Positions 33,621 to 44,774 of a stretch of DNA of 64,000 nt are shown here, piece after piece. Numbering within the stretch: position 1 is the first letter of the stretch; the number at the start of each line of letters is the position of its first letter. Made by a program: the position numbers and the translations under genes. The DNA comes from Blastobasis lacticolella (lineage: Eukaryota > Arthropoda > Insecta > Lepidoptera > Blastobasidae): contig LR990048.1 of assembly GCA_905147135.1 (NCBI GenBank), positions 3,766,563-3,830,562 of the forward strand, written 5' to 3'. The notes beneath the pieces are model-generated. The model made no database searches. It was not told where the DNA came from and saw only the letters and a program-made list of their open reading frames with translations.

Positions 33621-34980
33621 GTGTATACTTTGTCGGAGGTTAGGTTATTTTTGTATTATATGCACACAAACGAGCCAGCGTACGGTAAGTCTTGATAAAT
33701 CCACAATCCTCATAGTAGATCATCACCACTGCACAAGCACTCGAGAATCCTTTTGTTCTAAGACGCGTTTTGGCTGGAAATCTCAAGGGAATCGCTGTCA
33801 AAGCTAATAGTGCAATTTGCCTGCGATTGCATAATGCACTCGCATCACGCCTTCGTGCTTCACGTCTAATCTTTACTTGATTGCGTCATTAGCTACGAAT
33901 GGAATATGCATATAACGATAATATTTCGCTGGGATTGAATCCCTATACGGGTTATGCTAACGACCATGAGTAACTATGCATTTTATGATACCTACATGTG
34001 ATACATATGGAAAAATGGGATTGTAACTCGTTTGTGGTGTTGGTTCCGACGAAGGACTTGGATAGCTTTACGAAGAAACAGATTTGGCCGAAAGGTGTAG
34101 TACAGTTTTGACCTTTCGGCCAAAGCTTTTATTTAACTTGCGATGTTTGTTGTGTGTTCGGGACTAATGTTGCAAGCCTAATTTTACCTACTTGGCGGAA
34201 CTTTGGCGTTCAATTGAGCTGAAATAAGGTATAGTCATGTAACTTGGATGACAATGCATTAATATGGTACCATAGAGCTAGTCTGATGGTGGAGTCGGAA
34301 GGTGGGAATACCTCCATCGTGTTTGTGCTATTTGGAATGGTCTTGATGAGTTCTTATACCCCTAGGTGGCATTCAAGGTTTGATGACGGATAGTGGCCAT
34401 CGGTACTACTGAATGCAACACGATAAACCCATCGACCTTGGACTCTTTAGAATTATTTTGATGAGTACACTCCTATGATATTCATCAAAAATTGCGCGAT
34501 TAAAGCTTGTTATATTTTTTTTTTAATTTGAGAACTTATTTTATTACAGAGCCACCTAAAACTAAAACGAAACCCTTTCACATCCATAAACACCTATAGA
34601 ATCGTATACTTACCGCCTAACAATACAAACTACTCTAGATGCAGATCAGCTATGGACCCGAATCTAACAATACAAAATCTAGCACAATGCCAACTCTGCA
34701 CAAAGACGTAGCCAAGTGATGCACGAAATAAATATTATCAAAATAATGACAATAGAGTTGCTAGGGTGACCCGTCTTGGTGCACCGTGGACTGCATACCT
34801 AAATATATAATTCAGTGAAGTACGTAGCAGGGCCGTATTTAAGTGATTATGGACTCCAAACTCGGGGTACAACATTGTTTTTTTTTATAAGTTTTAGGTA
34901 GGTTTGTAACTGCACACGTGCCCCTCCCGATCGGCTAATTCGAATGCTATAGCTTATAAATAAGAAATAAATTTGCTTGG
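33621..34980. other. No gene recognised (1.4 kb)
   Basis: Holds a perfect 14-bp stem hairpin at 34083-34124. The rest is unrecognised. Confidence 0.3.
34083..34124. repeat. Perfect hairpin, 14-bp arms
   Basis: TTTGGCCGAAAGGT (34083-34096) is exactly complementary to ACCTTTCGGCCAAA (34111-34124), with a 14-base loop. Confidence 0.8.
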
Positions 34981-34983
34981 ATG

Positions 34984-35112
34984 ATTAACACAGCGCCATC
35001 TAGCCCCAAAGTGAGCAAAGCTTGTGTTATACGTGTAACATTTAGACCCGTAAAAGAAATTAAATTCATCGTTTCAATTTCTGTTCAGCCAGGAATCGAA
35101 ACTCTGTGTGGC
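34984..35112 (-). mobile_element. SINE-B with internal deletion
   Basis: CACAGCGCCATCTAGCCCCA ... CGTTTCAATTTCTGTTCAGC, CAGGAATCGAAACTC. About 60 bases of the body are missing and the A-box end is lost. Confidence 0.75.
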
Positions 35113-35280
35113 TTATAACTTAACATCTGGGTCGCTCGCGAAATGCCCCGAGAATGGGCCGAGCAAGATAAAGCCATAAAGCTAGCACAAATGCTACCGT
35201 AAAGAGTTACGCTGTAGGGCCCCTGTTGTTAAGTGTAAGTACCTGACCTAGAGGGTATGGCAGTTGAAAGAGTGCACTGA

Positions 35281-35526
35281 CCCTGTGGTGTCCGGTAGAG
35301 TAAAATAGCATCAACTCCTTACACTCGTGGGTGTCGTACGAGGCGACTAATGATTTCGAGGCAAAATAACTAGTCTCTGTAGACTGAAAAATGCGAAGCA
35401 GCGTTTTCTATTGTTAAATTTATAACACTGCGATCTCCAACCCGCCTGGAGATTATGGCAATAACCTCCCCATTAGTGGGACCGGCCTTAAGTACTGCAG
35501 TGGATTGTTATGGGCTGTGACAATGA
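35281..35526 (-). repeat. Dispersed repeat D, inverted
   Basis: CTGTGGTGTCCGGTAGAGTA ... CACTCGTGGGTGTCGTACGA ... TACTGCAGTGGATTGTTATG. Confidence 0.65.
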
Positions 35527-35756
35527 CAAGCCACGGCCGAAGTCTACCAAGGAAACTCAACGTGAGCTCCCTTCTTTGCTTTAAAACCTCTAATAGGTAA
35601 GTTTTTTCTTTTAATATTTATTTTATATTTATATATTTTATCTAGTTATTATTTCTATTTACCTATCTAGTTTGTTTTTACCTATCTAGATTTATAGTTT
35701 AAATTGGTAGAACATGAAAAAGATACGGTTCAGATCACCTTTAACCTACTGAGATT

Positions 35757-35925
35757 TGAGGCCCCTGTCCGCCCGAGGGCCCTGGCCTCGCGTACGACAA
35801 CGGAGCTGTCGTTCCGTTTCAATAATGAAAATCCGAGGCACCATGCCATATTAGAGTGGATCGCACAATTTTCGTACACTTGCATTGTACAAGAATTCAC
35901 GCTTCAAGGCTTCAAGAATTTCTGA
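35757..35925. repeat. Unclassified repeat H, copy 1
   Basis: Shares CTGTCCGCCCGAGGGCCCTG, GAGCTGTCGTTCCGTTTCAA and CACGCTTCAAGGCTTC-type text with 37078-37240. Both also carry a TGGAAAACCAAGACGCCA-like stretch. Confidence 0.5.
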
Positions 35926-36123
35926 ATTTCTCTAATAAACTCAGATCTATTATGAAAAGACTCTTAGTATTGGTTTGTAAGTACTGGAATCAAATTTAAA
36001 GACAAATAAAATATGAATAAAGCAAATTATAAAAAGTTTGTATATTATAGTTTTATATACTTAGGTAATTTCTTCAACGAAATAGTTTAGAATGTGGAAA
36101 ATCGTGGATCATTGGTATAATTT

Positions 36124-36690
36124 ACTAGCTGGTCCACCCTGACTTCGTTCGCGTGTTGTCCTACCCCTACCTTAGCCAACCCTACTTATACCCACCCTCT
36201 ACCCTACCCTACCGCAGAGGTTTTTCCAGCATGACATGGAGTTCTTCAAGCATGGGGTGAAAAGGTTTTTTCGGGATCGGCAACTCATGCGTGATACCCC
36301 TGGTATTGCGCACGTCCACAGGCTGCGTTGACTGCTTGCCATCATGCGGATCGTAAGCTTGTTTGCCACTTTAGTGATATGAGAAAATGTCACTATCACT
36401 ACATATTATAAAACAAAGTTCCACGCCGCGTCTGTCTGTCTGTTCGCGATAAACTCAAAAACTACTGAGTGAATTTTTATGTGTTTCTGTTTTAGACCGG
36501 AAGGTTTAAATTTGTTATACGCTCATATTATTATACAGTAACAACCACTGTACGAAGCTACGGCTGGCCGCTAATCCTTCCGGAAGAAATTCTCTAAATG
36601 CTTGTGAAAACTGCATTTAAGTCCGTTGCTTAGTTTAAAAGATATTAGCATATATACAGATAAAGCGACGGCGGGAAGTGACTTTGTTAT
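36124..36690 (-). mobile_element. Helitron-like element carrying nested repeats
   Basis: The outer end ACTAGCTGGTCCACCCTGAC with TTCGTTCGCG (reverse: ...CCAGCTAGT) and the far end GACGGCGGGAAGTGACTTTG are the two ends of the 13700/37747 family. In between sit a repeat G piece (36213-36392) and the start of another Helitron-like sequence (36400-36560, ATTATAAAACAAAGTTCCAC). Confidence 0.5.
36213..36392 (-). repeat. Dispersed repeat G, inverted
   Basis: GGGGTGAAAAGGTTTTTTCG, GATACCCCTGGTATTGCG, TAAGCTTGTTTGCCACTTTA: the reverse complement of the text at 38375-38510. Confidence 0.55.
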
Positions 36691-37077
36691 GTACTTACTA
36701 TTGTTCTTTATTGGTATCGTCGGTATCAGTCAGGTATCGATGACTTAAAAATACATGTACCTATTTAACATGTTGCTACGATGTTGTTACGCAAAATAGT
36801 CCTTAATCAAAGTAGAAACCTCTCCCCATTTTATGCCTACATCTTAATAAAAATTTACAGCATGGTCATGAAATAAAATTAACGAACAATCATAATAACT
36901 TCCGACCCAAATATTGACTTAGATTAACTTTTACAGGATGGTCAGCATAACGAACGAGCATACAGCCCACCTGCCAATAAGTAGTAACTGACTGTGGTGT
37001 ATGATATCTATTGATGGTGTATGTAATGCTATTAAAATCCAAGTAAAATATCAAAAGTGAAGTGGTACTTAGGTAAT

Positions 37078-37240
37078 TGATGGCCCCCGTCCGCCCGAGG
37101 GCCCTGGTTTACACGTAGCTCTCCGGAACTGTCGTCTCGTCTCAACAATGGAAAACCAAGACGCCACCCCGTAATGGAGTGAACCGTACAATCTCGTGCA
37201 ATTGCAATGCTAGTGCATGGCAACAGGCTTCACAAAACTC
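37078..37240. repeat. Unclassified repeat H, copy 2
   Basis: CCCCCGTCCGCCCGAGGGCC ... GGAACTGTCGTCTCGTCTCA ... ATGGAGTGAACCGTACAATC, aligned in order with 35757-35925. Confidence 0.5.
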
Positions 37241-37317
37241 CTTTTACTCGCAAATGCTACAAGTCCATCCAAATAACGAATTTGGAAGGACTCGTAGCAT
37301 TTGCTTGTAGATAAGAT

Positions 37318-37500
37318 CATCATATCAGCCGAAAGACGCCCACTGCTGGGCATAGGCCTCCCCCAGAGATCTCCACAAAGGCCGTTCCAGTGCCTTCCGT
37401 ATCCAGCTGGTACCTGCGATCTTTACCAGGTCGTCGGTCCACCTTGTGGGAGACCTACCCACGCTGCGTCTTCCGGTACGTGGTCGCCACTCGAGAACTT
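37318..37500 (-). mobile_element. RTE-type LINE ORF2 C-terminal fragment
   Basis: Reverse strand gives RRSVGRSPTRWTDDLVKIAG, then TGTTFVEISGGGLCP-like text in the shifted frame. + strand phrases GGCATAGGCCTCCCCCAGAG and GATCTTTACCAGGTCGTCGG match 12605-12800 inverted. Confidence 0.75.
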
Positions 37501-37746
37501 TACTGCATGTAGATTAGATGATGTGGGCTTTATCCTTAATCGACATCTTAAGATGTTGATTGATCATCGCTAGGGATATTCGGGCGTAGATTGTTTGGAG
37601 CGGGCTCGGAGCAGGCATTCATGGATGGATTTTTGAATTCATTTCCCGAGAGTAGTCCTAGACGAGCTAAGGGATATTTTTTTAAACGAAACAACAAATA
37701 CGAAAATGTGCAATAAGTATTACGGTGAACTTTGATTTATAATAAT

Positions 37747-37950
37747 AGCTAGTGGATCCGGCGCGACTTCGTTCGCGTAGGGGTAAAGCCCCTACTTACC
37801 TTTTTCTTGCTTATAAAAGTGCCTCTTGAATTACTCTATCTATTGTCGAAAACCGAATTAAAATGCGTTGCGTAGTTTAAGATATCTAAGCGCACTCGTA
37901 CATAGATACATAGGGACAGACGGCGGGAAGCTACTTTGTCTTATGCTATT
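37747..37950 (-). mobile_element. Non-autonomous Helitron-like element
   Basis: GCTAGTGGATCCGGCGCGAC ... GAATTACTCTATCTATTGTC ... GGGACAGACGGCGGGAAGCT. The CTAG sits at the 3' terminus in reverse. Confidence 0.6.
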
Positions 37951-38374
37951 TATATGTGGTAAATGTAATGTTTGTTTCATGTGCGTCTAATTAATTCCTA
38001 AATCCGTTATTTGGTAACCAAGTACAAGTGTTCCCTAAACTTTAACCTCCACAGTACATTCCCAGCTGAAATCCAACTAAAGTTTCATTGTGGTTGAATG
38101 TATACTAAATTTCAAATAACTGCATGCAATAATTAATTGTATTGTTTAATGAAAATCCTCACCCAGTTGGATTAAATAAAATTCCCCCGCTCAATTGTTG
38201 TTTCAAATAATCCACAAGACCACAATTCATCTGTCTAGTTGCAGATATTAATCATAGACATAGACAGTCACTCTACCCTTTTGTTCACAATAGGTAAACA
38301 CCTTTACCTAATAAAATTGCTAAACTTCGTTTGTTTTGTGCTCTGTTGATAGCAGTAACCCCTGTCTTTCTTTT
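37951..38374. other. No gene recognised
   Basis: AT-rich spacer with no motif. Confidence 0.25.
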
Positions 38375-38530
38375 TATACGACACAGGTGGCAAACAAGCT
38401 TACCACGTAAGCAGTCACCGCAGCCTATGGACGTTTGCAATACCAGGGGCATCACCCACACGTTGCTGACCCCGTAAAAGCCTTTTCACCTCTTTCTTGA
38501 AAAACTCCAGGTAGTCAATTCCACAACCTT
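38375..38530 (+). repeat. Dispersed repeat G
   Basis: ACACAGGTGGCAAACAAGCT, AAGCAGTCACCGCAGCCTA, TTTGCAATACCAGGGGCATC, AAAGCCTTTTCACCTC. Confidence 0.55.
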
Positions 38531-39392
38531 AGTGTGTATGGGACAAAGTTCCTTTGGAACCGCACAGTTCGCGACCAATTTGGCTCCAAGGTGTGAGGAT
38601 GAACTCCCTGTCGATGGCGAGCGGTGCGATGATAGAATGTAGCTGTAGGCATAATGTCAAACAATTATTCAGAACAATCACCGTTGTACAAGTGGTACAA
38701 CGTTGGGTGTGCGGCTTTAGTTGATGAAACCAACTCAAGAATTTAATAATATTTGACATGTAAATTTATGTTTATCAAAATAAATGAATTGATTTGAATT
38801 GAATTGAATTGAAACTTCGTGTAGATGCCTAAGGGCGTGGTAACGCAGGCATTTGTTTTCGCTTGAGTTTAGTGTCGACTTTAGAATGCAGATCTAATGC
38901 TATTTAATTCATAAATCTAAACTACAACACGTAAATATAAATACAATTTTGTAACCTAGAAGAAATGAAAAAGTAGCAAGTCTTGCATAACCAGTATGCG
39001 CTTCTTAGCTTTTTTCGAAGCGAATAAGAAATATGTATTTCCACAGAAACGCCACAACATAAAATACCTTACGCAATTTGGGAAACACGACATTTACAGA
39101 AGACAGTAACATAGAAGAAAAGAAAGGAGCAAGTCTTGCATAACCAACCGGGCGACTGCGCTGGTACTCATAAGAGTGAGATTCTCTCTTCGCCTCCCTC
39201 CGGGCTCCCCCGCCGCAATTCCGGAGGGTGCCCATTACCCGTAACGGTGGGTGCAAAAACAATAAAAAAATATATTTGAACTAATAACTTAAAAGTTACT
39301 AGGGCTAATTCCTATAACGAAAAAATTTGAACTCGAATTTTGACCGGTGACACGATCAAATTTAACTAAATATGTAGGTAAATAAATAAATA
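38531..39392. other. No gene; GC-rich island and local repeats
   Basis: GCAAGTCTTGCATAACCA occurs at about 38975 and 39129. The second is followed by a GC-rich island (39150-39245) whose reverse strand reads MGTLRNCGGGARREAKRESH. A (GAATT)n tract lies at 38786-38814. I do not recognise a gene. Confidence 0.35.
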
Positions 39393-39640
39393 ACAGGGCC
39401 GTGTGGTATTCGGCAGAGCTTACACTCGTGGGTGTCGTATAAGGCGACTAATGTTTTCGAAGCAAAAGACTTATAGTCTCCGTAGGCTGGAAAATGGGCA
39501 GCAGTGTTTTCAATTGTTATATTTATTACACAGCGATCTCCAACCTGCCTGCCAAGCGTGGAGATTAAGGCAATCACCTCCTCTTTCGTGGGAGAGGCTT
39601 TGTCCTGCTGTGGACTGTTATGGGCTGTAATGATGACGAC
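39393..39640 (-). repeat. Dispersed repeat D, inverted
   Basis: GGGCCGTGTGGTATTCGGCA ... CTTACACTCGTGGGTGTCGT ... CTGTGGACTGTTATGGGCTG. Confidence 0.65.
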
Positions 39641-40850
39641 TCTATTAAACTCTTATAAAAATGCCTATTGCTGTACTAGATTGAATAGGGTTTGCTGGAT
39701 AAAATAAAGTCTATATAAGAAATTATATCTAAAAGAATTAGTTATTATAATGGAACCATATTTTGGAACATCTTCCATAATTAACTCTTCTACTTCTTCT
39801 TATCGTTTCAATTATCAATAGGTTATAATTTCCCAGACCAAAACCAAGCAACGCAAGCAAGCAATTTTATCTGTGAGAATCTGTAATTGGCTTTCTGATA
39901 CTTAAGTTTACTTCTGATCCATGTTACAACAGCTGTTGATTTTCCTAAGAATAAATAAATAAATAAACGCGGATGGCACTCCTTTACTAAAAATACAGAA
40001 GTATGTATAGAGTAGAGATCATCAAATACCAAAATTACCGTCACATCACTGGGTGCCAAATCGGCTCAAGAAACAATTCATCCAGTCAACACAATATAAT
40101 GTACCTCATACAATATCGATATGGTTTGCGTGTGTGGTGTCTCCCCCCAGACAATGGCACACCTATAGATTTGTCCAGCGTGCCCTACCACCTGCACGTG
40201 CGAGGATTTGTACGCGGCCACGGATTACGCTGTATCAGTGGCGGAGTACTGGTCCTCGCAAATTTGACCCGCCACTAGTCGACACGCAAAGAAGAATAAG
40301 AATATCGTTGGTGAAGCGAGGTTGAGCAAGGTCTTCCGGTGAGGACCCTGGGACTCGTTGAAAAGTCTCGGGAGCTCATAACATCTACAATTCCTACATT
40401 TAGGTTACATGCAACAAAAATACAGAACCGCAGGTTCCGAAACCGTAACCAGAGGGCCTATCGGCTATCTCAGTGGACAACTGAATTTGACATAAAAAAT
40501 CTGACACTCTAATTTGGTAGACGCTATTGCCAGTTTTCAACGTAGATGACGTGGTGTAGAATTATCTAGTGTCAAATACAGTTGTCAACTGAGTTAGCCA
40601 ATAGCCTCGCAGGAACCGTTGTCACTGTGAGGGCTAACATGAAATGCCTTATGCCTGTAATTGCGCTGGGTACCTTATCCTTCAAACCGGTACACAAAAA
40701 TGCAAGCATTGTTGCTTTGGCACCCAATTTTAACGTGAATACCAAAAGGTTATGCCGTTCGAGTTATCATAGTAATAAATGTCTCTGCATTAGCCTAATT
40801 CGTATTATACATACAAACTTAACTTGCACTCTACATAATAATAATAATCA
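39641..40850. other. No gene recognised (1.2 kb)
   Basis: Overlapping forward frames at 40003-40325 and 40582-40908 have no family resemblance. GGTGAGGACCCTGGGACTCG (40336) has a relative at 48970 (GGGGACCCTGAACTGG), each preceded by a similar run. Confidence 0.3.
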
Positions 40851-41162
40851 TCTTGACGTTAATGTCCCGGTTGTGCTCTCGAGAACGAGGGCCCGGGGTC
40901 CGCCTTGATTTTTTGAATATGATTTATGACTACCATCTAACCTCCGTGACCCTGCTACCAGGGGAATCTGACCAGATTAAATCATGGTTACAAATTCAGT
41001 TGCCTGAATTTGCAGGTTTCATCACGATGTTTTCCCTTACCGTAAGGTTAAAATGTACATAACTCAGAAAACAGTCATTGCCGTACATGGCCGTAGCGGG
41101 ATTCGTACCCGGTATCTCTCGCTTACGAGTCGGATACCCAACCGCCCGGCCACCGACACTCT
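40851..41162 (-). mobile_element. SINE-A, full length
   Basis: 3' phrase TTGACGTTAATGTCCCGGTT; body CTACCAGGGGAATCTGACCA; head CTCTCGCTTACGAGTCGGAT and ACCGCCCGGCCACCGACA in reverse. Confidence 0.85.
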
Positions 41163-41759
41163 CATGTCGTTCAAGTTATAACATCATAGTAATAATAACC
41201 CTCTGCCTAAGCCAAAATCGCATTATCCATACAAAAATAACTAGCACTTTACATACGCCGTCTAAAATGGATACGCTCCTAAAATATATAGACGAGAAGC
41301 AAAGGTATTTATAATTAAGGCAATAAGTCAGCGCGTGCCTGTTCGCTGAGATACGTGAGGCAGCTGTTCTAAACATTTTATTGTTCAAGAGTGTCAAGAC
41401 AAGTGTAGAGACAAGGGATATCATAAAGGACTTAGGGCACGAAATTCCATTTGTGATTCAAAATTTGAGACAAACTCTTTGTTCGATTTTTATCCGCGGA
41501 GTTTGAACACTATCTGTCATTTTTCTTGTTTACAGTGCTTGATTTTGTTAGTTTATCTCAAGTATGTTTTGCAATTTCTATAATGCATTAAACAACACAC
41601 AAACAACATACTACAACAATAAACGAAATAACAGATGGTGTTCAAACTCCGCGCCAATAAAGAAAACATTGTGCCAACTTGGCGACAAAAATAATATTTG
41701 AATTGAATTTGGAATTACAATTAAATGATTGATTTTTTTGACAGAATGTATATCATGTA
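41163..41759. other. No gene recognised
   Basis: GGAGTTTGAACACTATCTGT (41499) and ACAGATGGTGTTCAAACTCC (41631) are near-perfect inverted copies flanking about 110 bases, so this stretch probably holds a small inverted-repeat element. Confidence 0.35.
41499..41650. repeat. Inverted repeat pair, possible small MITE
   Basis: GGAGTTTGAACACTATCTGT near 41499 pairs with ACAGATGGTGTTCAAACTCC near 41631 (one or two mismatches). CGCGGAG and CTCCGCG lie at the outer ends. A TTTGTTAGTTTATCTC/GAAATAAC core separates them. Confidence 0.6.
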
Positions 41760-41795
41760 AGCGTTGATGTCCCGGTTGTGTTATCCCGGGAAACT
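41760..41795 (-). mobile_element. SINE-A 3' fragment
   Basis: GCGTTGATGTCCCGGTTGTG only. Confidence 0.55.
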
Positions 41796-41867
41796 CTTTG
41801 AGTGTGTAGACGAATGTTGAAGACGATTAATATCTTAAAGACAGACAGAGCGTTTTTCCTAGATTAG

Positions 41868-41975
41868 TTCTTACGATCTCCAACCTGCCTGAGAAGTGTG
41901 GAGAATAGAGCAAAACCCTTCACTAATGTAGAGAAGGCTCAAATCCAGAAGTGGACTGATATGGGCCACTGATGT
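41868..41975 (-). repeat. Repeat D fragment
   Basis: TACGATCTCCAACCTGCCTG, AGTGTGGAGAATAGAGCAA, GAAGTGGACTGATATGGGCC. Confidence 0.5.
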
Positions 41976-42890
41976 GATGTGTGGTGTATTCTATGCTATC
42001 ATAATACTAAGTTAAAAGTTACTCTGATGGTATCGGAAGTTCTTTGCGAGTTCCCAGATCAAGGGCTAGGATTTAACGATATAAACAAATATCACATATT
42101 AGATAATAATATAAAAATAATAAAATTAAATAGGTAGGTATACAATAAATAAAACGCGAAAGTTAATTAACCTATTTGAATACACTCATCAAAAATGTAC
42201 AGGGATCAAGCAAGCACTTTTTGTTGATTATTCAAAACCACTATTTCTTTATTATAATATATTTTTGCCGTTTACTGAAAATCTTGTTAGTATTTTATAC
42301 AGTATATTTTAGTATAATATAATTTGAATTATATTGAGTATAATATAATATAATATATAACGTGAATTGCAGCTACTTGGAAAACAGTCCTTAGATACTT
42401 TTGATTGATAATTCTCTTAATTATCGATCTCACTATAGAATACTCACGCATCATTCATTTGAGGCTGTAGATAACCTGGCCAAAAATCAAATCTCTATTA
42501 CCGAATAGACAAATATGTTTATGCCCGCTTCAACGCGTACAGCTTCATAAATTACATTTCTCGCGATAATAGACAACATTGGTACAAATTGCTTTACTGC
42601 CCTAGGGATTCGCGGTAACAAAACTTTGAGGACCGCTGTTAAAAGTGGAAAAGCACGTCGTGTTTATCGGAGCCTGCAACAACGGCAGCAGTTCCTTCAG
42701 CGATATAATTACAAGTATGAGAAGGAAATTCGTTTCTAGAAATTTCCTACACTGGGAACAAGGACGGATTTAGACTAATCTTGTTGCGATGTGTACGAGG
42801 TACTTGGAATGATGGATGGAGAATAAAATTTTAGCTGATATCGCAGCTGGAGCGATATAAACGAATAATATATATTTTTTTTTTAATAAA
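41976..42890. other. No gene recognised
   Basis: Very AT-rich around 42080-42360, including a palindrome at 42316-42335 (AATATAATT, TG, AATTATATT). Otherwise unrecognised. Confidence 0.3.
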
Positions 42891-42892
42891 TA

Positions 42893-43092
42893 TAGGACAA
42901 ATTTACACAGCGCCATCTAACCCCAAACTAAGCAAAGCTTGTACTATGGGTGCTAGATAACTGGACATACTACTTAAATACGTTTTAAATACATACTTAT
43001 TATACATAGAACACCCAGACCCGTAACAGAAATTAAAATTCATCATTTCAATTTCTGCCCGGCCGGGAATCGAACCCGAGACCCGGGAATAA
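42893..43092 (-). mobile_element. SINE-B, head truncated
   Basis: TACACAGCGCCATCTAACCC ... GCCCGGCCGGGAATCGAACC CGAG; the A-box end is missing. It lies 85 bases before the mariner. Confidence 0.8.
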
Positions 43093-43176
43093 TACGTTGG
43101 TATAGATAACTGCAGAGTGATCGGATCCCCCAAGCATACGTTAAAAGTAAGTAACAAACTTTATATAATATATGTA

Positions 43177-44420
43177 CAGGGTGGGCCATTTAACGTTTGG
43201 AATTGGAACTATAGGTTATTTTGGGATTAGAAGGTTTGATGACATTTCCGATGTGACAGAAAGTTAGTTTTATGTTTGAAATATATAAAATGGGTCGCTT
43301 TTCGCTTGAACAAAGTTGGGAAATATTAAAAACTTATTTCCAAAGTGGTGAGTCTTGTACTCAAACTGTAAGAAATTTACAAAAGAAAAATTGACAAAAA
43401 GGATGTGCCAAAAACGCAGTTTGTGGATCAATTTGTGAAGCGAGTTCGTGAAACTGGATGGTTGTTGGATAAAACAACCCGTGTACGTACTCGTCCAGTG
43501 CGATCAACCGAAAACATCGCTGCTGTTGCTCAGAGTGAGCGTTAACAACCATCAACATCAACTCGTCATCGTTCTCAACAATTGAACATTTCACGCATTT
43601 CTTTGAGAAGAATTTTGCATAAAGACCTCGGTATGAATACGTACAAAGTTCAATTAGTGCAAGAGCTGAAGCCGCATGACCATCTGATGCGCGTTCGGTT
43701 TGCTCAATGGGCCAAAGACCGCTTGATCAAAGATGAGCATATTTTCAGATGAAGCTTATTTCGATACGTCAATAAGCAAAATTGTCGTATCTGGGGCTCA
43801 GAAAATCCACGCGTATCGTGGAGAAACCAATGCATCCACAACGAGTGACTGACTGTTTGGTGCGGTTTTTGGTCTGGCGGCATTATTGGGCCATTTTTCT
43901 ATGAAAATAAGCAAGGAAACGCCGCTACAGTGAATGGCGATCGCTACCGCGTCATGCTAAGCAGTTTATTGTTTCCCAAAATTGAAAAGGATAACATAGA
44001 CGACATTTGGTTTCAACAGGACGGCGCAACATGTCACACAGCCAACTTAACCATCGATCTTTTGCGCACTGTTTTCGAAAATCGCCTAATCAGCCGAAAT
44101 GCTGATGTCTATTGGCTACTTCGAAGCTGCGATTTGACTCCGATGGACTTTATTTTATGGGGAGCCGTTATGAACAAGTGTTACGCTAACCATCCAGAGA
44201 CGATTGATGACTTGAAACATGAAATCGAAGTTGCCATTAACGAAATAGAGGCCCAAACATTCGAAAACGTTCTTAAAAATTGGACTGGTTGAATTAGGTA
44301 TTGTAAGGCAAGCCGTGGCAGTTATTTGATTGATGTTGTCTTCCATTCCTAAATGGAAAGATTCAAAATTTCTAATAAACTCATAAATTAGAAAAAATAT
44401 TCATTAGTTTTTTCATATCA
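43177..44420 (+). mobile_element. Mariner-type DNA transposon, 3' inverted repeat missing
   Basis: 5' end TA|CAGGGTGGGCCATTTAACGT at 43175. The transposase pseudogene follows. The 3' region reaches TAATAAACTCATAAATTAGA and TTTTTTCATATCA (about 44420). The expected complement (AAATGGCCCACCCTG) is then absent and unrelated text begins. It is an inactive, truncated copy. Confidence 0.8.
43290..44292 (+). pseudogene. Mariner-family transposase pseudogene
   Basis: The start region reads MGRFSLEQSWEILKTYFQSG, with a stop after about 34 codons. Later pieces in shifted frames read VRTRPVRSTENIAAVAQSER, then stop, LNISRISLRRILHKDLGM, IFSDEAYF, and the last open frame from 43930 (VNGDRYRVMLSSLLFPKIEK onward). 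The catalytic acids are all visible: Asp at 43748-43750 (IFSDE), Asp at 44020-44022 (WFQQDGATCHTA) and Asp at 44131-44133 (RSCDLTPMDF). The second and third are separated by 36 residues, unlike the 34 of Mos1-type mariners. At least two stops and two frameshifts make it non-functional. Confidence 0.85.
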
Positions 44421-44457
44421 TCTTGGATGAGGTCCACTTTGACAAAAACCAGGATTG

Positions 44458-44548
44458 GACAGATCTGAGTGACTGCCATCTGACCTCCGTGACCATGTTA
44501 ACATGTAAGAGAATCCTCACCAGATTGAATCATAGTAATTTCAGTCAA
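44458..44548 (-). mobile_element. SINE-A internal fragment
   Basis: GAGTGACTGCCATCTGACCT, CCGTGACCATGTTA and CACCAGATTGAATCATAG. Confidence 0.6.
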
Positions 44549-44774
44549 ACAGATCAAACTACGATTCATAATGGTTTAAACTATCACAGAAGGACATTGA
44601 TGCTTCGAAATATCGAACTACGTTAACAATATTTCACGATAAGAAATAAATATTTTAAAATTACTTATTAAGTACCAACAAACTGTTATGCAGTTTGGCA
44701 GGGTAACTAGAAGTAAGACTGAATGTACGAAATATTGTAAGGATTAAATAAATAAAAAATAATAATAATTAAAA

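Noticed and set aside
42316..42335. AT palindrome as a replication or transcription element
   Set aside because: Perfect 9-bp arms, but in a tract of almost pure A and T where such palindromes are expected by chance.
44155..44346. Reverse-strand ORF of 63 residues
   Set aside because: Antisense shadow of the mariner transposase pseudogene.
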